A DNA stretch of 64,000 nt from Frigoribacterium sp. Leaf263 (GCF_001422285.1 NZ_LMMO01000005.1:96046-160045), one strand, 5' to 3'; positions 42,941 to 52,937 are shown, counted from the stretch's first letter. A program made the numbers and translations. The notes: generated by a model from the letters alone, not told the origin.

Positions 42941-44239
42941 ATGAAGAGACGACGCATCGTCGCGACCGGCACGGCCTTCGTGGCCACCGCCGCCCTGCTC
43001 ACCGGCTGCTCCGCCGGCGGCGGCGGAGGGTCATCCGACCCGAACACGCTGAAGCTCTGGCACTTCGAGAGCGAGACCAGCGCGATGGGCATCGCCTGGG
43101 ATCAGGCCATCGAGACCTTCGAGGAGGAGACCGGCGCCACGGTCGAGTTCGAGGCGAAGAGCTTCGAGCAGATCCGGTCGACCGCCAGCCAGGTGCTGAA
43201 CTCCGACGAGGCCCCCGACATCCTCGAGTACAACAAGGGCAACGCCACCGCCGGTCTGCTCGCGAGCCAGGGCCTGCTCTCGAACCTCGACGACGCCGTC
43301 GCCGAGTACGGCTGGGACGACGATCTCGCCCCCTCGATCGCCACGACGTCGAAGTACGACGAGCGCGGAATCATGGGCTCGGGCAGCTGGTACGGCATCC
43401 CCAACTACGGCGAGTACGTCGAGGTCTTCTACAACAAGGACGCCTTCGCCGAGCAGGGCATCGAGGTGCCGACCACGTACGACGAGTTCGAGGCCGCGCT
43501 GCAGACCTTCGCCGACGCCGGCATCACCCCCCTCGCCGAGGCCGGTGCCGAGTACCCGCTCGGGCAGCTCTTCTACCAGCTCGCCCTCTCGCAGGCCGAC
43601 CGCTCGTTCGTCGACGACTACCAGCTCTACGAGGGCGACGTCGACTGGCAGGGGCCCGAGCTGACCTACGCGGCCGACAAGCTGCAGGAGTACGTCGACA
43701 ACGGCTGGATCTCGAAGGACGTCACCGGCATCAAGGCCGAGGACATGGGCACGACCTTCATGAGCGGCGGCGCGCCGATCATGGTCTCCGGCAGCTGGTG
43801 GGCCGGCCGGGTCGCCGACGAGGCGACCTTCGACTGGGGCACGTTCCTGTTCCCGGGCAGCGAGATGGCTCCGGGTTCGGGCGGGAACCTCTGGGTCGTC
43901 CCCGAGAACGCCGCGAACAAGGACCTCGCGACGAAGTTCATCGACATCACCATGCGCCCCGAGATCCAGAACCTCATCGGCAACAACGGCGGCGTGCCCG
44001 TCAAGGCCGACCCGGCCGACATCACCGACCCGAAGAGCCAGGAGCTCATCGCGAACTTCAACACGCTCCTCGAGCGCGACGGTCTCGCCTTCTACCCCGA
44101 CTGGCCCACGCCGACCTTCTACGACCAGCTCGTCGCCGGCACGCAGGAGCTGGTGAACGGCTCGACCTCGCCCGACGACATGCTGTCGACGCTGGGCGAC
44201 CAGTACCAGAGCGGCGTCGACGACATCACCGGAGAGTGA
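42941..44239 (+). CDS. ABC sugar transporter, substrate-binding lipoprotein
   Basis: A 432-residue extracellular binding protein of family 1 (CUT1). The signal peptide ends in the lipobox LLTGCSAGG, followed by a Gly/Ser linker. The mature part starts NTLKLWHFESETSAMGIAWDQ and contains GIPNYGEYVEVFYNKDAF and the aromatic SGSWWAGRV typical of oligosaccharide binders. GAGGAGG is ideally placed before the ATG. It is first in an operon with two permeases and an alpha-xylosidase, under a LacI-type operator. No ATPase subunit is encoded here, so a shared MsiK/UgpC-type ATPase elsewhere must energise it, as is usual for actinobacterial CUT1 systems. Confidence 0.93.
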   Translation: MKRRRIVATGTAFVATAALLTGCSAGGGGGSSDPNTLKLWHFESETSAMGIAWDQAIETFEEETGATVEFEAKSFEQIRSTASQVLNSDEAPDILEYNKGNATAGLLASQGLLSNLDDAVAEYGWDDDLAPSIATTSKYDERGIMGSGSWYGIPNYGEYVEVFYNKDAFAEQGIEVPTTYDEFEAALQTFADAGITPLAEAGAEYPLGQLFYQLALSQADRSFVDDYQLYEGDVDWQGPELTYAADKLQEYVDNGWISKDVTGIKAEDMGTTFMSGGAPIMVSGSWWAGRVADEATFDWGTFLFPGSEMAPGSGGNLWVVPENAANKDLATKFIDITMRPEIQNLIGNNGGVPVKADPADITDPKSQELIANFNTLLERDGLAFYPDWPTPTFYDQLVAGTQELVNGSTSPDDMLSTLGDQYQSGVDDITGE

Positions 44240-44241
44240 CC

Positions 44242-45240
44242 GTGACCTCCCTCGACACCCGCCCCGGTGCCAGGGAGGCGCGCCCCCGTCGCGAGGGCCG
44301 ACGCACGTCGTCGGCCCTCCCGCCGGAGGAGAGCCTCCTGCCCGGCTCCGGCCGACGCGGATTCTGGCTGTACCTCATCCCGGGCTTCGTCCTCTTCACG
44401 GTCGTCGTCCTGGTCCCGCTGATCTGGAACATCTACCTCAGCTTCACCGACTACCGCGGCATCCGCCCGCCGACCTGGGCCGGTCTCGACAACTGGCGCG
44501 AGCTGATGACCGACGACCGCTTCTGGACGTCGTTCCTCAACAGCGTGTTCCTCATCATCGCGATGGTCGTCGTGCCGACCCTGCTCGGCCTGCTGCTCGC
44601 GGCCATGCTGTTCGACCTGATCGGCCGCAAGTTCGGCGGCCGTCTCGCATCGTTCCTGCGGGCGACGTACTACCTGCCGCAGATCCTGCCCGTGGCGATC
44701 GCCGCCATCGTGATCGGCTGGATCCTCCGCCCCGAGAACGGGGCGCTCAACACCGTCCTCGAGGCGGTGGGACTCGGCGCCCTGCAGCACAACTGGCTCG
44801 GCAGCCCCGACACGGCGCTGCTCAGCATCATGGTGGTCATGGTCTGGGTGCAGCTCGGCTATCCCGTGGTCATCTTCATGGCGGCCCTCCAGCGGGTCGA
44901 CCCCGAGCTGTACGAGGCCGCCGAGCTCGACGGCGCGGGCTGGTTCCAGCGGTTCCGGGCCATCACCGTCAGCATCATCCGACCCGAGATCTTCGTCGTC
45001 GTGCTCACCTGCACGATCGCGGCGCTCAAGGTCTTCGGTCCGATCTACGCCCTGACCCGCGGCGGGCCGGGCGACTCGACCATCGTGCCGAGCTACTACG
45101 CCTACAGCGAGTTCTTCCAGAGCCAGCAGGTCGGCTACGGGGCCACGATCGCCACGGCCCTGACCCTCGTGATCGTCGTGATCACCGTCTTCTTCATCCA
45201 GGCCCAGAACCGGGCCGAACGAGCAGAGAGGGACCGCTGA
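44242..45240 (+). CDS. ABC sugar transporter permease (MalF-like)
   Basis: A 332-residue CUT1 permease with an N-terminal basic, Arg-rich tail of about 45 residues and six or more transmembrane helices (LYLIPGFVLFTVVVLVPLIWN first). The EAA loop contacting the ATPase is ELYEAAELDGAGWFQRFRAIT. The GTG start at 44242 lies 2 bp after the binding-protein stop. The end overlaps the next ATG by one base (TGATG), so the operon is tightly coupled. Confidence 0.92.
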   Translation: MTSLDTRPGAREARPRREGRRTSSALPPEESLLPGSGRRGFWLYLIPGFVLFTVVVLVPLIWNIYLSFTDYRGIRPPTWAGLDNWRELMTDDRFWTSFLNSVFLIIAMVVVPTLLGLLLAAMLFDLIGRKFGGRLASFLRATYYLPQILPVAIAAIVIGWILRPENGALNTVLEAVGLGALQHNWLGSPDTALLSIMVVMVWVQLGYPVVIFMAALQRVDPELYEAAELDGAGWFQRFRAITVSIIRPEIFVVVLTCTIAALKVFGPIYALTRGGPGDSTIVPSYYAYSEFFQSQQVGYGATIATALTLVIVVITVFFIQAQNRAERAERDR

Positions 45241-46154
45241 TGGCCACCACCGTCGTGCCCCCGGTGAAGGACGACCGGATCCGTCCCGCGGTGCCGGAGC
45301 CGCGCCTCCCCCCGGCCAAGCAGCGCAAGCGCCGGAAGACCACCGCCGACTGGGTCGTCCTGGTCGCCGCCGTGCTGTTCGGCGTGCTGATCGCGCTGCC
45401 GTTCCTGCTGATCCTCGTGAACTCGTTCAAGTCCCCCGAGGACTACACGCAGGGCGGGCCCCTCAGCTTCCCGACGTCGCTCTACTTCGACGGCATCGTG
45501 AACTTCTGGAACCGCGTCGAGTTCCCCCAGAAGCTCTGGAACAGCTTCGTCATCTCGGGTCTGGTCGCGCTGTTCGCCGTCGTGATCTCGGTCTTCAACG
45601 CCTACGCCCTCGGCATCGGCCGGGTGCGCGGACGCACCTGGATCATCGTGCTGTTCCTGCTGGCGAACATGCTGCCGCAGGAGGCCCTGCTCTACCCGCT
45701 GTACTTCATGTTCAAGCAGGTGGGTCTGTACGACAACATCTGGGCGGTCATCATCATCTTCACGGTGATCCAGAGCGCGTTCGGCACGTACCTCCTGTCG
45801 AGCGTCTACGGGACCTTCCCGAAGGAGGTCCTCGAGGCCGCCTCGCTCGACGGCGCCAGCCGGTGGCAGATCCTCTGGCGCGTCATCGTGCCGATCAGCC
45901 GCCCGACCCTGTCGGTGCTGGCGATCTTCTTCTTCATCTGGACGTGGAACGAGTTCCTCATCCCGCTGACGTTCCTCGTCTCGAACGCGAACCAGACGGT
46001 GCCGGTGGCCATCACGGCGCTGCAGGGCGACCGGCTGATGGACGTGACGACGACCAGCGCCTCGGCGCTGCTCGGTCTCATCCCGACCCTCGTGTTCTTC
46101 CTCCTCTTCCAGCGCACCCTCACCCGCGGCATCACCGCCGGTGCGGTCAAGTAG
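45240..46154 (+). CDS. ABC sugar transporter permease (MalG-like)
   Basis: A 304-residue CUT1 permease with six helices (WVVLVAAVLFGVLIALPFLLILV first) and the EAA loop EVLEAASLDGASRWQILWRVIVP. It forms the channel with the protein at 44242. The start overlaps the previous stop by one base. It is followed after 24 bp by the GH31 gene. Confidence 0.93.
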   Translation: MATTVVPPVKDDRIRPAVPEPRLPPAKQRKRRKTTADWVVLVAAVLFGVLIALPFLLILVNSFKSPEDYTQGGPLSFPTSLYFDGIVNFWNRVEFPQKLWNSFVISGLVALFAVVISVFNAYALGIGRVRGRTWIIVLFLLANMLPQEALLYPLYFMFKQVGLYDNIWAVIIIFTVIQSAFGTYLLSSVYGTFPKEVLEAASLDGASRWQILWRVIVPISRPTLSVLAIFFFIWTWNEFLIPLTFLVSNANQTVPVAITALQGDRLMDVTTTSASALLGLIPTLVFFLLFQRTLTRGITAGAVK

Positions 46155-46178
46155 CGCGCACCGCTCGAAAGGCATCGC

Positions 46179-48512
46179 ATGAAGTTCACCGACGGCTTCT
46201 GGCAGACGCGTCCCGGCGTCTCCTCCCTCTTCGGCCAGGAGGTCTACGACGTCGAGACCGGTGACGACGGGCGCTCGCTCGTCGTCACGGCCCCCACCAA
46301 GGTCATCGCGCACCGCGGCGACACGCTCAACCGGCCGGTGCTCACGGTCGGCCTCAGCTCGCCGATGGAGGGCGTGATCGCCGTCGAGGTCGCCCACTTC
46401 TCCGGTGGGCGCGACGAGATCGGCTTCGACCTCGTCGGCGCCGAGGGCGGCCCCGCCGGGGTCGGCGTCGCCGAGATGACCGCAGGAGGCGCGACGCTGT
46501 CCTCGGGGCGGCTCACCGCCTCCGTGGGTCGCGGCGGCCCCTTCGACCTCGTCTTCCGCGACGGCGACACCGTCCTGACCCGCTCGGGCGCGAAGTCGGT
46601 GGGCTACCACCAGGTGGCCCCCGACGCGCGGATCGACGGCGCCATGGTCGGCGCCGTGGTGAAGGGAGCGGGTCGCCCGGGCACGGCGGCGGATCACGCC
46701 CCGTCGTACGTCTCGCAGCAGCTCTCGCTCGGCGTCGGCGAGCTCGTCTACGGGCTGGGCGAGCGCTTCGGCCCGTTGGTCAAAAACGGGCAGACCGTCG
46801 ACGTGTGGAACGCCGACGGCGGCACCTCCAGCGAGCAGGCCTACAAGAACGTGCCGTTCTACCTGACCAACCGCGGCTACGGGGTGCTCGTCGACCACCC
46901 GGGTCACGTGTCGTACGAGATCGGCTCCGAGGCGGTCGAGCGCGTCCAGTTCTCAGTCGCCGGCGAGACGCTGCGCTACCTCGTGATCGCGGGCCCCACG
47001 CCGGCCGACGTGCTCGACCGGTACACGCGGCTCACCGGCCGCCCGGCTCACGTGCCGGCCTGGTCGTACGGGCTGTGGCTCTCGACGTCGTTCACCACCG
47101 ACTACGACGAGGAGACCGTCACGGCCTTCGTCGACGAGATGGCGGCCCGCGACATGCCGATCAGCGTGTTCCACTTCGACTGCTTCTGGATGCGCGAGTT
47201 CCAGTGGTGCGACTTCGAGTGGGACCCCCGGGTCTTCCCCGACCCCGAGGGCATGCTCGCCCGCCTGCACGAGCGCGACCTCCGGGTCTGCGTCTGGATC
47301 AACCCGTACATCGGGCAGCGCTCGAAGCTGTTCCGCGAGGCTGCCGACGCCGGCTACCTCGTGACGAACCCCGACGGCAGCGTCTGGCAGTGGGACCTCT
47401 GGCAGGCGGGCATGGGCCTGGTCGACTTCACGAACCCCGAGGCGACGGCCTGGTTCCAGGGGAAGCTGCGCGGGCTGCAGGAGCAGGGGGTGGACGCCTT
47501 CAAGACCGACTTCGGCGAGCGCATCCCCACCGACGTCGTCTGGCACGACGGCTCCGACCCCGAGCGGATGCACAACCTGTACACGCAGCTCTACAACCGC
47601 GCCGTCTTCGAGGTCCTCGAGGAGGTCCGCGGCGAGGGCGACGCCGTCGTGTTCGCGCGTTCGGCGACGACCGGCGGCCAGGCGCTCCCCGTGCACTGGG
47701 GCGGCGACTCGACCTCCACCTTCGAGTCGATGGCCGAGACCCTCCGCGGGGGCCTCTCGCTGGCGATGAGCGGCTTCTCGTTCTGGAGCCACGACATCGG
47801 CGGGTTCGAGGGCATGCCCGACCCCGACGTCTACAAGCGCTGGACGGCGTTCGGTCTGCTGTCGAGCCACAGCCGGTTCCACGGCAGCAGCTCGGTGCGG
47901 GTGCCGTGGGCGTTCGACGACGAGGCCGTCGAGGTGACCCGGGTCTTCACGAAGCTGAAGCTGCGGCTGATGCCGTACCTCTACGCCGCGGGGCTCGAGT
48001 CGACCCGCACCGGGCTTCCGGTCATGCGGCCGATGGCGCTGGCGTTCCCCGGCGACCGGGGCGCGGCCCACGTCGACACGCAGTACCTGCTCGGCGACGA
48101 TCTGCTGGTGGCGCCGGTGTTCTCGGCCGACGGCACGGTCGAGGTCTATCTGCCGGCCGGCCGGTGGACGAACTGGTTCACGGGCGAGGTCGTCGACGCC
48201 GGCGCGGGCGCATGGCGCACGGAGACGCACGGCGTGCTGACCCTGCCGCTGTACGTCCGCGAGGGCGCCGTCATCCCGCTGGGCGGGCGTGACGACCGCC
48301 CCGACCACGACTATCTCGAGGGGCTCGTGCTGCGGGTGTTCCCCGGCGCCGACGGCACCTGTTCCGTGACGGTGACGACTCCGGACGGCGAGTCGGCCGA
48401 CTTCGTCGTGACGCGGGCGGGAGGCGCGGTGTCGGTCGAGACCGGCGCCTCCTCGTCCGGGTCGCGGCCGGTGTCGCCGCAGCTCGAGCGCTTCGGTCGC
48501 GACGACGGCTGA
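46179..48512 (+). CDS. GH31 alpha-xylosidase (YicI-like)
   Basis: A 777-residue cytoplasmic glycosidase. The nucleophile D444 lies in FKTDFGERIP and the acid/base D510 in GGDSTSTFESM, both in the exact YicI context; KTDFGERIP separates alpha-xylosidases from alpha-glucosidases, which have WxDMNE. The N-terminal beta-sandwich and C-terminal beta-domains have normal length. It removes alpha-linked xylose, for example from isoprimeverose released from xyloglucan. GAAAGG precedes the ATG. No signal peptide is present, so it acts on sugars imported by the upstream ABC system, yielding xylose for xylA and xylB. Last gene of the operon. Confidence 0.94.
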   Translation: MKFTDGFWQTRPGVSSLFGQEVYDVETGDDGRSLVVTAPTKVIAHRGDTLNRPVLTVGLSSPMEGVIAVEVAHFSGGRDEIGFDLVGAEGGPAGVGVAEMTAGGATLSSGRLTASVGRGGPFDLVFRDGDTVLTRSGAKSVGYHQVAPDARIDGAMVGAVVKGAGRPGTAADHAPSYVSQQLSLGVGELVYGLGERFGPLVKNGQTVDVWNADGGTSSEQAYKNVPFYLTNRGYGVLVDHPGHVSYEIGSEAVERVQFSVAGETLRYLVIAGPTPADVLDRYTRLTGRPAHVPAWSYGLWLSTSFTTDYDEETVTAFVDEMAARDMPISVFHFDCFWMREFQWCDFEWDPRVFPDPEGMLARLHERDLRVCVWINPYIGQRSKLFREAADAGYLVTNPDGSVWQWDLWQAGMGLVDFTNPEATAWFQGKLRGLQEQGVDAFKTDFGERIPTDVVWHDGSDPERMHNLYTQLYNRAVFEVLEEVRGEGDAVVFARSATTGGQALPVHWGGDSTSTFESMAETLRGGLSLAMSGFSFWSHDIGGFEGMPDPDVYKRWTAFGLLSSHSRFHGSSSVRVPWAFDDEAVEVTRVFTKLKLRLMPYLYAAGLESTRTGLPVMRPMALAFPGDRGAAHVDTQYLLGDDLLVAPVFSADGTVEVYLPAGRWTNWFTGEVVDAGAGAWRTETHGVLTLPLYVREGAVIPLGGRDDRPDHDYLEGLVLRVFPGADGTCSVTVTTPDGESADFVVTRAGGAVSVETGASSSGSRPVSPQLERFGRDDG

Positions 48513-48632
48513 TCCGGCCCCACCGGGTCAGCGGCCCGGGTGGCCGCGGAGGTCCGTCCGCACCCGTGCGACGGAGCCCCCGCGGCCACTCGACGCCGTC
48601 GGAACCCCGGTACGCTCGGCCCAGGAGGCCAC

Positions 48633-49835
48633 GTGACGATCGAACCCGGGGCGCGCGCCGACGGTGTGCGCCAGACGAACCTGTCGGCGCTGCTCGGCCT
48701 GGTGCACGCGGCGGGCCCCCGGTCCCGTTCCGCCTTGACCCAGGCGACCGGTCTCAACCGCTCGACGATCGCGGCGCTCGTCGGCGAGCTCGTCGACCGG
48801 GGCCTCGTCGTCGAGACCGACCCCGTCGGGGTCGTCCGGGTGGGGCGCCCGAGCCCGGTGGTCGCGGCCAGCAGCGATGTCGTGGCCTACGCCGTGAATC
48901 CCGAGATCGATGCCGTGACGGTGGGCGTCGTCGGCCTCGACGGAGTCGTGCGATCCCGGGTCCGACGCGAGACGGACGGCATCCCGACGGCCGAGGGGGC
49001 CGCGGCGATCGCGGCCTCGGTCATCGAGGGGCTGCGTGCCGAGCGGCCCGAGGTCGTCGAGGTGGGGGTCGGTCTCGCCGTCCCCGGTCTCGTCCGGGCC
49101 GACGGCGGTCTCGTCCGGCTGGCCCCGCACCTGGGGTGGGTCGACGAGCCGTTCGCCGAGCTCGTGGCCGAGGCCACCGGTCTGCCGGCCCGTGCGGCGA
49201 ACGACGCCTCCGCGGCGACCCTCGCCGAGGGGCGCTTCGGCGCCGGGCGGGGCGTCGAGCATCTGGTGTTCCTCAACGGCGGTGCGAGCGGCGTGGGCGG
49301 GGGCGTGCTGGTCGGCGGGGCGCCCCTGGTCGGCTCGGGCGGATACGCGGGCGAGCTCGGCCACACGCTCGTCAACTCGGTGGGCCGGCTGTGCCACTGC
49401 GGCGCGACGGGCTGCCTCGAGACCGAGGTGGGCCAGGCGGCCCTGCTCGCAGTGACCGGGCTCGACCGCTCGCAGGCCGACGAGCTCGCGGCGGCCCTCG
49501 TCGCGTCGGCGCCCGGTTCGCAGGCGCGGGTCGAGGTGCAGCGCCAGGTCGACCAGCTGTCGATCGCGCTCCGCAACGTCGTCAACGTCTTCGACCCCGC
49601 TCTCATCGTCCTGGGCGGGTTCCTGGCCTCCCTGCTCGCGGCCGAGCCGGAGCGCCTCCTCGCCGGCGTCACCGCCCAGGCGCTGCCGGGATCTGCCGAC
49701 GACCTGCGCATCGTCCCCGCCGAGCTGGGGGCCGACCGTCTGACGATCGGCGCCGCAGAGCTCGCCTTCGCGCGCCTCCTCGCCGATCCGGCCGGGACCC
49801 GCCTGCCCGCACCCTCCCCGAGCACCGCGGGGTGA
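48633..49835 (+). CDS. ROK-family transcriptional regulator (XylR-like)
   Basis: A 400-residue protein with an N-terminal winged helix (SRSALTQATGLNRSTIAALVGELVDRGLV, key part ATGLNRSTIAALVGELV) and a ROK sugar-sensing domain. The zinc motif is LCHCGATGCLETEVG, preceded by GELGHTLVN. The GTG start has AGGAGG upstream. It sits between the alpha-xylosidase operon and xylB. The paired TTTGT-N11-ACAAA sites before xylA and xylB are in the style of the Bacillus XylR operator, making this the probable xyl repressor. That assignment is inference. Confidence 0.9.
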   Translation: MTIEPGARADGVRQTNLSALLGLVHAAGPRSRSALTQATGLNRSTIAALVGELVDRGLVVETDPVGVVRVGRPSPVVAASSDVVAYAVNPEIDAVTVGVVGLDGVVRSRVRRETDGIPTAEGAAAIAASVIEGLRAERPEVVEVGVGLAVPGLVRADGGLVRLAPHLGWVDEPFAELVAEATGLPARAANDASAATLAEGRFGAGRGVEHLVFLNGGASGVGGGVLVGGAPLVGSGGYAGELGHTLVNSVGRLCHCGATGCLETEVGQAALLAVTGLDRSQADELAAALVASAPGSQARVEVQRQVDQLSIALRNVVNVFDPALIVLGGFLASLLAAEPERLLAGVTAQALPGSADDLRIVPAELGADRLTIGAAELAFARLLADPAGTRLPAPSPSTAG

Positions 49836-49851
49836 GGCGCACGCCGCACGA

Positions 49852-50574
49852 TCAGGCGTGCGTGTGCGGCTCCGAGTTCGCCCACACCGAGGCGGCGGCC
49901 GGTCCGGCGAGCTCGACCGTGCCGGTCGGTCGATCGTGGGCGTCGGTCACCACGACCTGCAGCGATCCGGCGTAGTCGCGGCGCTCGCCGATCCGCACGT
50001 GGGCGCCGACGCGCAGGTCGAGCGAGCTGAGGTAGCGCAGCAGCTCGGGTTCGTCGTCCGAGACGCGGACGACGAAGCCGCACTCGCCCGCCCCGAACTC
50101 GCCGAGCCGATGCGCCGTCGGGCGCACGACCGTCCCGTCGGACGAGGGGATCGGGTCGCCGTGCGGGTCCGCCGTCGGGCGGCCGAGCTCGACGTCGAAG
50201 GCCTCGAGCAGCCGATCGCTGACGGCGTGCTCGAGGATCTCGGCCTCGTCGTGCACCTCGTCCCACCCGTAGCCGAGCCGCTCGACGAGGTAGGTCTCGA
50301 TGAGGCGGTGTCGACGGACGACGGCGACCGCCACCGCACGCCCGGTCTCGGTGAGGGCGATGCTCCGATACGGCTGGTAGTCGATGTAGCCGTCGCGCTC
50401 GAGCTTGCGGAGGTTGCCTGACACGGTCGAGGCGCCGACCCCGAGCGTGGCCGCGATCTCGTTCGTCGTGATCCCGGTGGGGCCCCCGTCGACGGCCCAC
50501 TCGTCGGCCTTCCAGATGACCTTGAGGTAGTTCTCGGTCATGGTCGAGGGGGCCGACCCGGTGTCCGCTGGCAT
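49852..50574 (-). CDS. DtxR/MntR-family metal-dependent regulator
   Basis: A 240-residue metalloregulator with a DtxR winged helix (TENYLKVIWKADE, TNEIAATLGVGASTVSGNLRKLERDGYI; key part LGVGASTVSGNLRKL). Dimerisation/metal helices contain H89 and EAEILEH (E112, E115, H116), and an SH3-like FeoA domain follows. The E-x-x-E-H ligand pattern fits manganese-type MntR rather than DtxR/IdeR, which have a cysteine there. It would repress Mn (or Fe) uptake when the metal is abundant; no such transporter is in the window. The ATG at 50574 or 50541 may start it. It lies between ROK and xylB without an evident link to sugar use. Confidence 0.87.
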   Translation of the reverse strand: MPADTGSAPSTMTENYLKVIWKADEWAVDGGPTGITTNEIAATLGVGASTVSGNLRKLERDGYIDYQPYRSIALTETGRAVAVAVVRRHRLIETYLVERLGYGWDEVHDEAEILEHAVSDRLLEAFDVELGRPTADPHGDPIPSSDGTVVRPTAHRLGEFGAGECGFVVRVSDDEPELLRYLSSLDLRVGAHVRIGERRDYAGSLQVVVTDAHDRPTGTVELAGPAAASVWANSEPHTHA

Positions 50575-50611
50575 GTGGCGATTCTAGGCGGGAGCCCGCC
50601 CGCCGAGGGCG

Positions 50612-52078
50612 CTACGGTCGCGGCAGCGAGCCGAGCGCCTGGGCCTCGCGATACCGCGCGCCGATCTCCGGTCGTGGTTCGGGAGCGAAGGAGGCGCGGG
50701 TCGACAGCTCCCACCGCGGTCGGCTCCCCGAGAGGGCCCAGCCCGCCTGGCGGGCGGCGCCGTCGGCGACGTACTCGCCCGGTGCCGGCACGACGACCGG
50801 CACGTCGAACACCTGGGCGGCGACGGTCTGGACGGCGGGGTTGAGGGCCGCGCCGCCGATCAGGAGCACCCGGTGGACCTCGACGCCCTGATCGCGCACC
50901 GCCGCTCCGCCGTCGGCCAGGGCCGACAGCATGCCCTCGACGGCGGCGCGGGCGAGGTTCTCGCGAGTGGTCGAGGCGAGGGTCAGCCCCGAGAGGGTGG
51001 CGGTCGCCTCGGGCAGGTCGGGGGTCCGTTCGCCTTCGAAGTAGGGCACGAGCGAGAGCCCGCCCGAGCCCGGCTCGGCGGCGAGGGCGAGTCGGGCGAA
51101 CTCGTCGTGGTCGACGCCGAGCAGGGCGCCGATCGAGGCGAGCACGCGGGCCGCGTTCAGCGTGGCGACGAGGGGCAGGAACCCTCCGGCCGCGTCGGCG
51201 AAGCCGGCGACGGTCCCGGTGGGGTCGGTGACGGAGGAGTCGGTGACCGCGAACGCGGTGCCGCTCGTGCCGATGCTGATGACGAGATCCCCGACGGTGG
51301 CGTCGAGTCCGAGTGCCGCGCCGGCGTTGTCTCCGGCACCGGCCCCGACGACGATCCCCTCGGGGATGCCCGAATGCGCGACGGTCGTCCCGGCCGCGTC
51401 CGCCGGTCCGAGCACGCGGGGCAGCACGACGCCGTCGCCGTCGCCGCCCGCCACGCGCCCCGGGCGCCCGAGCGCGCGTTCGAAGAGCTCGAGGTCGTAG
51501 GCCTCGTGGGCGGGGCTCCAGTACGAGGTGCCGCTGGCGTCGGAGCGATCGGTGACGAGCTCGTCGAGATCGGGGCCCAGGGCCGAGGAGGCGCGGGTCC
51601 CGTAGCCGAGGAGCCTCCAGGTCAGCCAGTCGTGCGGCAGGGCGACGGCCGCGACCCGCGCGGCGTTCTCGGGCTCGGCGTCGCGCAGCCAGCGGAGCTT
51701 CGTGGCGGTGAACGACGCGACGGGCACGGTGCCGGTCCGGCTGGCGTACTCGTCGGCGCCGACCTCGGCGATGAGGTCGCGCGCCGCAGGGGCGCTGCGG
51801 GTGTCGTTCCAGAGGAGGGCGTCGCGGACGACCTCGCCGTCGGCGTCGAGCGCGACCATGCCGTGCTGCTGCCCGGCGATGGAGATCGCGGAGACGTCGT
51901 CGAGGCCGCCGGCCGCCTCGATGGCCGAGAGCAGGGCGCTCCACCAGGCGTCGGGGGCGACCTCGGTGCCCTCGGGGTGCTTGGCCGTCCCCTGCCGGAC
52001 GAGCTCGCCCGTCAACAGATCGCGGATGACGACTTTGCAACTCTGGGTCGAGGAGTCGACCCCGGCGACGAGACTCAT
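50612..52078 (-). CDS. xylB: xylulokinase
   Basis: A 488-residue FGGY-family kinase phosphorylating D-xylulose to xylulose 5-phosphate. Marks are [15 protein letters not shown] (phosphate loop), [14 protein letters not shown] and LLWNDTRS (xylulokinase-specific), the catalytic aspartate in [13 protein letters not shown], and the FGGY-type end [22 protein letters not shown]11-ACAAA operator sits 9 bp before the ATG, replacing a normal Shine-Dalgarno region. Two copies of the dispersed motif encode GTRASSALG and STRASFAP inside variable loops. Confidence 0.95.
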   Translation of the reverse strand: MSLVAGVDSSTQSCKVVIRDLLTGELVRQGTAKHPEGTEVAPDAWWSALLSAIEAAGGLDDVSAISIAGQQHGMVALDADGEVVRDALLWNDTRSAPAARDLIAEVGADEYASRTGTVPVASFTATKLRWLRDAEPENAARVAAVALPHDWLTWRLLGYGTRASSALGPDLDELVTDRSDASGTSYWSPAHEAYDLELFERALGRPGRVAGGDGDGVVLPRVLGPADAAGTTVAHSGIPEGIVVGAGAGDNAGAALGLDATVGDLVISIGTSGTAFAVTDSSVTDPTGTVAGFADAAGGFLPLVATLNAARVLASIGALLGVDHDEFARLALAAEPGSGGLSLVPYFEGERTPDLPEATATLSGLTLASTTRENLARAAVEGMLSALADGGAAVRDQGVEVHRVLLIGGAALNPAVQTVAAQVFDVPVVVPAPGEYVADGAARQAGWALSGSRPRWELSTRASFAPEPRPEIGARYREAQALGSLPRP

Positions 52079-52086
52079 GACCGTAG

Positions 52087-52107
52087 TTTGTCGTACCCGA
52101 CCACAAA
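52087..52107. promoter_or_regulatory. XylR(ROK)-type operator before xylB
   Basis: TTTGT, 11 bases, ACAAA, same arms and spacing as 41659-41679 before xylA. It starts 9 bp from the xylB ATG, so a bound repressor would cover the transcription start. Confidence 0.65.
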
Positions 52108-52199
52108 TGCGCCAGTGCCGCCGCCGACGGGCGTGGCGAGGTCGGTCGGGGGCGTCGAGGAGGTGCGGTGCCGGTCTCCGAGGCCGGCACCGCCCGTGC

Positions 52200-52859
52200 T
52201 CATCGTGCCGTGACGGTGAACGGCAGGTTCGCCTGTCCGGCGATGCGCAGCTCGTACGTCTGCGTCGTGCCGCGGATCACGCTGAAGCCGACCGTCGTCG
52301 GTCCGCCCGAGCCGTACGCGCCGGCGACGCGCTGACCGCGTCCGTTCGTGATGGCGAACGACTTGCCCGCGATCGTGGGCACGATCACCGTGGCACGGCT
52401 GCCCTGGACCGAGACGACCTCGACGACCGGGGCGACGGCCTCCTCGTCGGTGCGGTCGACGGTCGTCTCGAGCACCTGGGTGTCGCGACCCTCGCCGATC
52501 CAGACGGTGACGTGCGTGGCGGCCCCCGCGGCTGCGGGCACGGCGAGCCGGGCCGAGCCGTCGTCGCCCACGGTGGTCCACTCGACGGCGTGGCCATCGA
52601 CGAGGAACGGCACGGTGTACCGGTCGTCGACGTCGACGGAGATCGAGGCGCCGGGGGTGCCCGTGACCTCGATGCCGGCGTGCAGGCCGACGACGCCGAT
52701 GACCTCGATGCCGGCCGCCAGGGGCGGTCGTGCGTCGGAGGGGGCCGAGGCCGAGACCGGTGCGATCGGGCTCGGGGCGGCCAGGGCGGGGGTCGAGACG
52801 AGAAGGGTCGCGGTGGCGAGGCAGACGGTGCCGAGGCCGGTGAGGATCTTCGTGTTCAT
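52200..52859 (-). CDS. secreted beta-rich protein, function unknown
   Basis: A 219-residue protein with a classical signal peptide ([21 protein letters not shown]). The mature region has only short beta-strand-like segments ([24 protein letters not shown], key part GTPGASISV) suggesting one or two Ig-like/bacterial adhesion domains. No enzymatic motif, cysteine pair or wall anchor is seen. AGGAAG precedes the ATG at 52859. Its promoter is an AT-rich island with ATATG-N7-CATAT (52921-52937), like those before the M60 and polysaccharide genes. Confidence 0.75.
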   Translation of the reverse strand: MNTKILTGLGTVCLATATLLVSTPALAAPSPIAPVSASAPSDARPPLAAGIEVIGVVGLHAGIEVTGTPGASISVDVDDRYTVPFLVDGHAVEWTTVGDDGSARLAVPAAAGAATHVTVWIGEGRDTQVLETTVDRTDEEAVAPVVEVVSVQGSRATVIVPTIAGKSFAITNGRGQRVAGAYGSGGPTTVGFSVIRGTTQTYELRIAGQANLPFTVTAR

Positions 52860-52920
52860 GGAGCTGCTTCCTGTCGTGATGCGGAGGCGTCGCCGACGGT
52901 CGTCGATGCGCCGGAAGAAA

Positions 52921-52937
52921 CATATGACATTCACATA
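52921..52937. promoter_or_regulatory. AT-rich inverted repeat before the secreted-protein gene
   Basis: CATAT-GACATTC-ACATAT region: perfect arms CATAT/ATATG (minus-strand reading ATATGTGAATGTCATAT), the only AT-rich island of the neighbourhood, about 62-78 bases before the ATG at 52859. It resembles the arms before the long M60 gene. Confidence 0.45.
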
